From Asterias amurensis (taxonomy: Eukaryota > Echinodermata > Asteroidea > Forcipulatida > Asteriidae), in assembly GCF_032118995.1 (NCBI RefSeq), contig NC_092659.1:10147177-10211176 (forward strand): a stretch of DNA of 64,000 nt, written 5' to 3'. The notes beneath the pieces were generated by a model. The model was given only the letters and a program-made list of their open reading frames with translations, had not been told where the DNA came from and made no database searches. Positions 56,017-64,000 of this stretch are shown here, piece after piece. How positions within the stretch are numbered: position 1 is the stretch's first letter; every line of letters starts with the position of its first letter. Made by a program: the position numbers and the translations under genes.

Positions 56017-58750
56017 CTGCAGACAAAGCAATCATAAACATCAGAACTTTACCATGTATGTATCTAAACTTATATAAACTTTAGGGGATACTATAGCTCA
56101 TTGTAATCACTTAAAAATACCAAGCGGTTACTTGATCGCAAAACATCTCACCGTGAAGGTAAAAGCAGAAAGTATTTTTAGTACATGTACTTCCAATTGA
56201 ACTTCCAGTTTACACCGTAAGGCAGGGTCAAACAGGGTCACATGTGTGTTTTAAATATCACATGAGTAGGGCCTTATTAGATCTACAAAGTGTCATCAAC
56301 CTTACTTTCTGTAAGAGGACATTAAAGGGCCAGTCACACTGTAGTGATAACCAAAACGCATTCTATTGATTGAATTGCTCCGCGCAGAAATCGCTGAGCT
56401 TATAAGAAGGCCTATCTCGGGTCAAACGAATATCTCAGACACTATGTCCAACTGTCAGTTCTTATTGTCTGTTGACCTCAAAATGAGGTCCTGGAAGTAT
56501 GGGGACCGACGGATTTAGAAAAAGGGTTCATGGAACCAGTCAACTGATGCGCATGATGTAGGCTCAGGGGTTTGCTTGATGTCGTCATCGACCTCCTTAT
56601 AAATGTAGGCAATTTGCTGAGCTCTCGCTATGCATCTGTTGTCTTGTTCGGACAAGTGTGGACCCTCACTAAGGAAGTGGGTAAGTCCATCCACCTTCAA
56701 AATTTGAATGCCAGGGCACGTAATGGAATGGACAACTTTCCGTATCCTGCCACCACTTTTTCACTCATTTTTACTAATAATAGGGATATCTTATTGAGGT
56801 AAATTAGAAACTGTATTATTTCATATCGAATGAACAAATGGTAGTGTGATACAGAAATGTTTCCATGCCTGGGACAACTTTAGATTAGAGTTCATAGATA
56901 AAACAAGTTCTTGATGCTAAAAACGGATCATTTTCAACCCTACCCCCCCCCCTTTCCCGGTCCGACCTGTGCGTGCCCTGTGCAGAGTGCTGAGTAGCCC
57001 CACTTGTGTGACCAAGGCACCCTTGCACTTGGACACACAAGTGGGGCTTAGTGCTGAGTTGAGGCCCCGTAACGGCCGTTCGTCGACTTGTCTTGTCTTG
57101 CTTGGTCCTACTACACTACATATAATTAGGCTGTTTCAGTCAAATTTAATGCAGGTGATTTTTTCTCTGACAAGATGTGGTCTGTTAAGGTGTATTCTTA
57201 GAAGTAAAAATCAATTTAAAATTTTGAAATCGGATGTTTGGTTGCAGAGATATACCGTTTTTAATGAGTGTGGATCGTGAAAAAAACGTACCCGTGTTCA
57301 AGTTCAATTCTTATGTTTTTCTTCATATCGGCCACGGCCAAGTTTAATGCACAGCCTATGGCAATAGAGGGCGCACACTAGGCGAGCGCCCTCTATCAAT
57401 GAGGAGGTTTACAAACTGTGCTTTGAGGCGCTAGTATAATTTTTTATGAACGGCAAAAAGTGATTTTTGTGAATCAAACTGAGGAGCGGCATCATGGGGG
57501 AAATTGTTAACTATAAAAATTAAATATGTGTTAAGTTTTGCAGGTGTTTGTGTGAATATTCTTTATTAATTATGTCAACAAATAGCATTATTAAATTAAC
57601 CAGAATGGAATAAAATTAAAGAGTTTATGACTGGTGTTTTCTTTAATTTAAGATCAGTTGATCCTTTGATTTAAAATTGTAGCATTAACACAGTAAAAAT
57701 TTAGAACAATCTTTAAAAAACTTGAGGATGAAGGCATTGGTATACATTGATTATTTTTGTTATATTTACAAAGACAATTTCTAAAAACCAATATACAATC
57801 AATTTGTTCGTTCAACTTTCCTTTCAATTAGTATAGGCCTTTAAAAGTATATAACAATACTAGTTTCTTTTGACTCAAGATGAGCAGTCTGTTATTATCA
57901 ATTCAGAACGTAGGAATTATCAAAGAAACAAGATCGGGCAGCTTTCCAGCTTTCTATTATTAGAGCCCCGGCCTATCAAACTTATTGTAACACACGCCCT
58001 CTTGTGGTGGCACATCACGGAAACACGAAGATGTACGAGTACGACGTACATGTATAATCGTGCGTATTTAGGACAAATTTGCAAGAAATGGTCTAACAAA
58101 ACCTTTCGGCGGGAGAAGAAAACATAATCAAATTACACCAAATTTTCACAAGTTAAACTTAAATGTATGGGAATTAGCACTGACAAAGTCGCATTCAATT
58201 TTGATGATTGTCTCTGGAAGAAATCTTGATTCAAAAAATGGAAAACGCCGACAAAAATAGGTTTTTATAGTAAAAGCTATGCGACTAGCTGTACGATGTG
58301 CGGAATTTTATCGGCTACAAGATGATGTAATCGTTATCTCATTTTGTGTAAACATGTGCTCCCGCATCGCAAAAAACCGTCTTCGGGCTTCTTCGGCGCT
58401 TTCCGAAGATTTCCGAAATCCGTTGTCCACGGGGTTCAAAGTTGACGTCATGCACAAACGAATGGGCGCTGCACGCCAGGCCAAGACTCTGTTTTTTGTC
58501 GTTGCTCTCTTTTTTTTACAATATCTCCGAAACTATTCATCCGATTTCGAATATTTTTAAAATGTAAGCACGAGGAGAGAATGCTCCTGCCTGCTGTCAA
58601 GTCTCATAGTTGTGAGTTGTACAAAATGTGAGTAATGATTTAATATATTTCGTTCTTTTTTTTCGGGGCTGTGTGTGTGTGTGTTTTGGTACACGTAAAA
58701 TCAACTTGATGAAACTGCCTAATATAATATTAGACTAAATACTAATCTAT
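56017..58750. other. No gene confirmed
   Basis: A minus-strand frame at 56515-56700 reads protein-like (LSEQDNRCIARAQQIAYIYK) but has no splice support. Small inverted repeats lie at 56992-57049 (AGCCCCACTTGTGTG) and 57366-57393 (GAGGGCGC). An upstream exon of the minus-strand gene could lie in this stretch. Confidence 0.35.
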
Positions 58751-58754
58751 TCCT

Positions 58755-58875
58755 AAAGTCGAGTTGTCTGGCACAGTTGAAAAAACCGTCTGTCGAGTTG
58801 TCCGAATGGTTGATCTATCTCAACCGTCGAGTTGTGCGAACGATCCAGTTGTCTGACGATGGACGAGCTGTCTAA
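58755..58875. repeat. Cluster of GTCGAGTTGTC-like motifs
   Basis: At least four variants of GTCGAGTTGTC(T/C) in 120 bp, the same motif (inverse) that is repeated at 27600-27920 and seen at 27285. Confidence 0.6.
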
Positions 58876-59739
58876 ACATCGTCACACGTGTGAAGTTTTC
58901 ATATTCAAAGGCAAACTATAAACAAGTCGCAAATGAAATTGTGTGGTGTGGCTGTGGTACTATCTGAATATGATACTTTAACTTTGTTTTCTATTTTTTA
59001 TTGCAAATTTGTCCCACTTAGAAAGATCCTATAGGCCTACTACTCTAATGTACTTCGTATTATTCCTTACATTTATGAAATTACTATGACACGTGACAGG
59101 GCTTACCAAATGATGACTTTGTCCAGTTATGAGGATTTGAAAGTTGCAAAAAACGTCTACAATAAGTCGTTCACGGGGGCCGCCATCTTTCCTCTATGGT
59201 TTAGTTGAGGGCGCTCTCCATAAAAATAATGGTGCACACCCATAGAGCTACTTTTATATAGCTATATGTGCACACCGCACGTCGCACCTGCTCGTTGTTC
59301 CATCCATGGGGCAGGAAGAAACATGAGAAACAATCGCCTTGCGTGGGGCCGAATGTTGTCCAGCAAATAGACCTTTAGCAACTACACTGATTGATTAAAT
59401 TTAATAAAAACTGACGAAATAGCTTTAGAAGTCACTCTGTCTGAGCATCTGAGCTACACTTGCAACAAAATGCTGAGGGCGTTATAACAAAACAATGTTG
59501 TTTACTTATGACTAACTATAAAGTGATTGATTGCATGCTTTCGAAAGAGAAAGGTCAAAAGTAAACTTATATCTATCTTAACTCGTATTAAAATAAAGGT
59601 AATATGAAGTTCAGTTTCAGTGATGCACTTGTTTTTATATAATAGTTAGGGGCCTTAGGGCCTATGCAATGCGTTGAACAACCAGCAGGGAGCTCTCGGA
59701 GCGACCCTTGCTTCTCTCGGCTTACGGGGTTATGATGGC
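58876..59739. other. No gene or repeat recognised
   Basis: Contains a short symmetrical segment around TAGCTACTTTTATATAGCTA near 59246. Otherwise nothing. Confidence 0.35.
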
Positions 59740-60100
59740 GTGGACACTAGGGGCGGACACTACTTGGTACTACTCAAAATGTTTATTAGCATAAAGACTT
59801 ATTTTAACGAGTAATGGGGAAAGGTTGATAGTGGCGTATTCTCGCAACTTCGACGACCAATTGAGCTCAAATTTTCACAGGTTTGTTATTTTTGTTGAGA
59901 TACACCAAATGAGAGAACTGTCTTTGGCAATTACCAGTAGTGTCAACAAGGGTGTTTTTTCCTTCATTACGGTATTAATTCGCAACTTCGACGACCCAAT
60001 TGAGCTCAAACTTTAACGGGTTTGTTATTTTATGTATACATTTATGTTGAGATAATGAGAACGACTGGTCATTGCCAATTACCAATGGCAATAGTATCCA
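59740..60100 (+). mobile_element. MITE family A, rearranged copy
   Basis: CGGACACTACTTGGTACTACTC start. The right-half block (CGCAACTTCGACGACC, TGAGCTCAAATTTTCACAGG) occurs twice, at about 59832 and 59981, so the copy has an internal duplication. Confidence 0.75.
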
Positions 60101-60450
60101 GCCTCGTCGAAGTGTACACTGTTCGTACATTTTTGTAATACAGTGTCAGCCGTCCGAGTCCCTGATATGGTCCATTACGGCCGGTGGTGTGCTGTTCACT
60201 CAGTGCTCGAATGTTGGCAGTCCAACTAGGCCTTCTTCTGCCAGCAGCGAACACGTTCTTCTTCCAGACACCCTAGAGACTTCCCCGATCTCCGTGCCCT
60301 AATTATACTTAAAAACATTCTTTAGTATGAATGTATGATGTTAACTAAACTTTTTCGGGTTATTGACTTTCTCCAACACTGATGCTAGTTACCTCCATTG
60401 TTGTATTGCCATTTTGTTAATCTTATGAGCATTCGCTTCCAACTTGTTTT

Positions 60451-60727
60451 TGGATCGGATGAGTTGGTCTACAAAAAGCGTTTGTAACCCTTTTTTATAA
60501 CATAAATATGGTTGGAAAGATGTTTTAAAAGTAGAATACAATGGCCCACACAAATTTGCCTCGAAGTTGCGTGGTTTTCCTTTAACTGTGCGAAACTAAC
60601 ACGGTCGGCTATTTATGGGAGTAAAAAATTTGACTCCCATAAATGGCCGACCTTGTTATAGTCGACGAGGTAAAAGGAAAACCGTGCAATTTCGAGGCAT
60701 GTTTGTACAACATCTTTCTACCCATAA
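60451..60727. mobile_element. MITE family P, right-truncated
   Basis: TTGGATCGGATGAGTTGG start, the palindromic core around GGGAGTAAAAAATTTGACTCCC, ending near ACATCTTTCTACCCAT. Confidence 0.85.
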
Positions 60728-60765
60728 TTAATTCGCTCAAAAGTTGTGATTTGAAAGTGAATATG

Positions 60766-61530
60766 TTCCCGGTCGTCCTTAAACCTCTCCTGACCAATAT
60801 CTTATGCATACTACGCACGCTTTAGCAACAGTATCAATGGCTTACCAAATGCTTACGCAAATCGATGGCGAATTACCGTCTTCACAACATTCGCTGAATG
60901 TACGGAAGCGCAAGCTTCATTTTGCCCCTCTCACAGAGTGGCGAATGTTCTTGCGAACATGAATATTTGAATTTCGCGTTGAATTCGTCCAAAATGTCAG
61001 TTGGATAGTGAATATTTTCATCTCAGTCTCACCCCTCGATCGTCCTCGGTCGGCCCTCTCCTTACCAATATCTTACGAATATATTACGAATTCTTACCAA
61101 CGCTTGCCAATGCCTTTACGAACGTTGCAAACGCTTACGCACGCTTTACCAACGTTACCAATGCTTACGAAAGGCACGCCGAATGACCGTCTTCGCAACA
61201 TTCGCTGAAATTTACAAACCGGTTTGTAGAGCGATCTTCGTAAGGAGGTGGGGAATAATTTGTGATTTTTCCGAATTTGTTACCAACGCTTACGAAGACA
61301 CGGCGAATGCTGCGAAGTTTGAGCGATTGTTAAATATTTCCTTCCGATAGCATATTCGCTAGCATATTCGCCGTGTGAGGGCAGCATAAATTGACCGATC
61401 TTCGTAAGGAGGTGCAGAATGACTTGTGAACGTAGTGAATTTGTGGCGAATGTTGCGAAGTTTGAGCGATTGTTAAATAGTTCCGTTCGTAAGCTCATTC
61501 GCTAGCATATTACCCCAAGTGTGAGAGTAG
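60766..61530. repeat. Diverged tandem repeats rich in CTTAC/GCGAA motifs
   Basis: Two diverged units at about 60766-60903 and 61040-61208 share TCCTTACCAATATCTTA-type starts and GTCTTC(G/A)CAACATTCGCTGAA ends. Then 61220-61380 and 61395-61530 share GATCTTCGTAAGGAGGTG, GCGAAGTTTGAGCGATTGTT and CATTCGCTAGCATATT. Several frames are open by composition only. Confidence 0.75.
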
Positions 61531-61533
61531 CAT

Positions 61534-61736
61534 CAAGCCCGATTCATACTTCCTGCGAATGCGAATGCGAAGCGAATTTGACGTAAATGGGACGTCACAA
61601 CCCTCCTTTCGCAGCGACATTCGCAAGTGAGTTGAACAAAGGTGCCCTGCTGCGAATTATTCGTTGCGAATTTGTGACGTCAACATTCGTTATCGCATTC
61701 ACATTCGCAGGAAGTATGAACCGGGCTTGAGGCTGT
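61534..61736. mobile_element. MITE family H copy
   Basis: CAAGCCCGATTCATACTTCC start and GAAGTATGAACCGGGCTTGA end, with GACGTCAC inverse blocks. The better-preserved relative of 33934-34112. Confidence 0.9.
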
Positions 61737-62054
61737 CCATGCGATTTCCAGATGTTCGACATGGCTGCCAACGTGCGTCTTATACGCCTCTCTTAATATT
61801 TATGCATGATGAGGTATAAACGTCAGAATGCTAACTCAAAACGAGGCGATGGGCTCAGCCACTGCAAGTGATGGGGGACGTGCGCCCATAGCCTCATTTT
61901 AGGTCAGAATTATGACGTCATGTATAAGTATTAAGAAAGGCGTATAGTTCCTTCGCACTATACCACCATTTCATTGTTAGGTGATCTGCAGAACTCTACC
62001 GTATATGAACATGAAATCATTATTGCCCAAACTGAGTTACGAGCGTTGGGCTCG

Positions 62055-62425
62055 TTAAATGCACACTATTGGTAATTACTCAAAATAATTATTAACATAA
62101 AACCTTACTCGGTAACGACAGTAATGGAGAGCTGCAGTGTGTAAAAAAACATTGTGAGAAACAGCTCGCTCTGAAGTAACGTAGTTTTTGAGGAAGAGGT
62201 AATTTCTCTCTAAACTATTTGAATTTGATTTCGAAACCCAGAATTTGATTTATAGGTCTCTAAACAAAGAAGGGCATTTTTTCATCCACTATTCTCTCGC
62301 AACGACGACCAATACTGAGCTCAATTTTTCACAGGTTTGTTAGTTTATGCATTATGTTGAGATCCACCAAGTGAGAAGACTGGTCTTTGACAATTATTAT
62401 AACTAATAGTGTCCAATGTCTTTAA
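62055..62425 (+). mobile_element. MITE family A copy
   Basis: TTAAATGCACACTATTGG start and GTCCAATGTCTTTAA end; full blocks with some decay. Confidence 0.85.
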
Positions 62426-64000
62426 TATTGATAACATTGATAACATCATTACTCTTAAATTGTTACGTACACATAGTTAGTTTGTCTCTAAATTGTGGCC
62501 TATAAAGACCTTTATCATGCTGTCACCATCTTGGTCAAGTTCCCTGTTTCCAATAACAGTAATTAATGCTAACCATTGCGCATGACACCAGACTATTATT
62601 TCGTCCAGCCTCAGTTTGATTACCGATGAGTTGGAACGAAGTAAAATCAAGATGACCACACACCGTGATAGAGGTCTAATAGGCGTCGGTATATTATTGA
62701 AACAATATTTAATGAACTTCCAATAAGTTCGACAGAGCAACAAGCCGCAGTCAAAGCTTCAAGAAGTACCGGATGCACCCCAAGGAGAAAACAAAACAAC
62801 GATGTCACTAATTGTTTGTTTGAGCATTGAGGGCCTCCGGAAAGGGGTTCAACTACGGCCGAATAGTGACTTGGGGATGTTGACTTCCAACTTGATTACA
62901 TAACTTTGATGACATGCATAAAGGCCCTTAAAAACTGGTCCTAGTTGCTGAGAGGTGTAGGGACATTTTTCAAGATTGATGCTCGGACGTTTGGAAAAAT
63001 TACACTGGTGTAGGGGTTCAAGAGTAATGAATAATCCCCTTTACTGTAAAAAGCTGTGAGACTTCTAAGTATTTTTCGTGTTTTTAAATAGCTTTGGACA
63101 TTGTATTCTATGGGAGTTTATGAAGTGGGATGCACCCTTCAACCTCATTCCGGAAACTGTCGACCCCCTCGGACCGTCCATATGGCAAAAAAGCCCAACT
63201 AAAAAAAAAAAAAAAAATTTTGAGAAAATCATGCAAACACGGAGATAGGTTCTTTTGCCATAAAATGGGATGAAAGTTTTAAAAGGGGTCGTGATAGAAC
63301 AAGTTATATTCACAACCAAACATAGTACGCATTTCAAACCTTAAAAAATAATAAAGCCCTCGATTCAACCAGAAATTATCTTAATATTTAAGAAACAAAA
63401 ATGTCTGAGATGCTGTTTTACCATGGTCGCCCTGTTATCTTGTTCAAACCAGGGCCTCTGTTGAGTTTCCGCAATGCATTCCCGTATAGGCTAGGCCCAT
63501 TATTTCTCATGTTTCGTATCCCGGTGTTCTAATCAGGTTGTTAAAAAGAAAACTTAATAATTAGATTTTGAAAGTCTTTAAAATAATAAAGGTCAAAAAC
63601 ATTTCCTGTGTGATGCGTCAATGTCGCCAACAGACTGTGCAGGGTCAAGGGTTGAACTCGGCAGCTAGCTGGTTTAATGGCGCACACCATGTGACACTAA
63701 GAGATAAGACCATAAATACAGGACATTGATCGCCAACCAAACCTGCATCAAAAACAGACCAGAATCTTAATCAGAAAAGAAAGGTGTTTAAGATCTGCAA
63801 CGTCCATAAATGTTTATGTTCGAAATACAAATTGTTCCATGGCCGCAGTTTTTGTCATCAAATAATTATTTACTTTTCTGTTACGTCTTGTGTTGAGTTA
63901 ACCCCCCCCCCCCCCCCTTGCCCAAAAGATAACGGAAAAGCTGAGTGAGAAATTAAAAGAGAATACACTTATTTTCCTACATTTATTTTTTCAGACCCTT
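62426..64000. other. No gene recognised; poly-A and poly-C tracts
   Basis: Poly-A of about 17 near 63200-63216 and poly-C of 16 at 63902-63917. No exons supported. Confidence 0.4.

Noticed and set aside
58279-58560. 93-codon plus-strand frame
   Set aside because: No splice context, ends in a simple T-rich stretch, no recognisable family.
60069-60302. Overlapping frames on both strands downstream of a family A copy
   Set aside because: Both begin within the MITE end and show no homology or splice support.

Overview
This is a eukaryotic, intron-rich and repeat-dense window from an animal. It is most likely an invertebrate deuterostome, and my best guess is an echinoderm such as a sea star. 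This is an inference from the mix of gene families (an EDA-like TNF ligand pair, SLC35A5, an H2-like amine receptor), multi-kilobase introns, tRNA-derived SINEs, a DIRS-type fossil, and very abundant MITEs. I cannot run a search to name the species.

Gene layout. (1) 3937-5357, + strand: the last two exons of a TNF-family ligand, closest to ectodysplasin-A; its 5' exons were not found. (2) 16096-22728, + strand: a second EDA-like TNF ligand, with the type II membrane-anchor exon, a 26-nt micro-exon and a four-exon TNF homology domain; at least one linking exon is unresolved. (3) 29156-35630, + strand: a complete SLC35A5-type nucleotide-sugar transporter in five coding exons (391 aa). (4) 38665-39906, + strand: an intronless 413-aa class A GPCR that resembles histamine H2 receptors. 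(5) 46256-56016, - strand: an eight-exon gene of unrecognised function (about 266 aa from the first Met seen) with perfectly chained intron phases and one GC-AG intron.

Most of the rest is mobile DNA. One MITE family (called A here; TTAA-bounded, ends TTAAAGGCAGTGGACAC) has about 23 copies, roughly 7.5 kb. A diverged relative (B) and a palindromic family (P) also have TTAAAG ends. Other families are D (GGGTGCGTTCGATTAGC ends), E, G, H and several single foldbacks. A 2.4-kb TIR element at 7821-10253 splits a P copy and carries eight copies of a 15-mer. SINEs, LINE tails and one broken DIRS-like fossil are also present.

The genes do not look like a pathway. The two TNF ligands form a local paralogue cluster; SLC35A5, the GPCR and the unknown gene appear to be ordinary neighbours. 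The most unusual signals are an exact 45-bp duplication of a splice acceptor in the first TNF gene, an open frame antisense to SLC35A5 that stays in register across a MITE insertion, the unknown minus-strand gene, and the nested 2.4-kb element.
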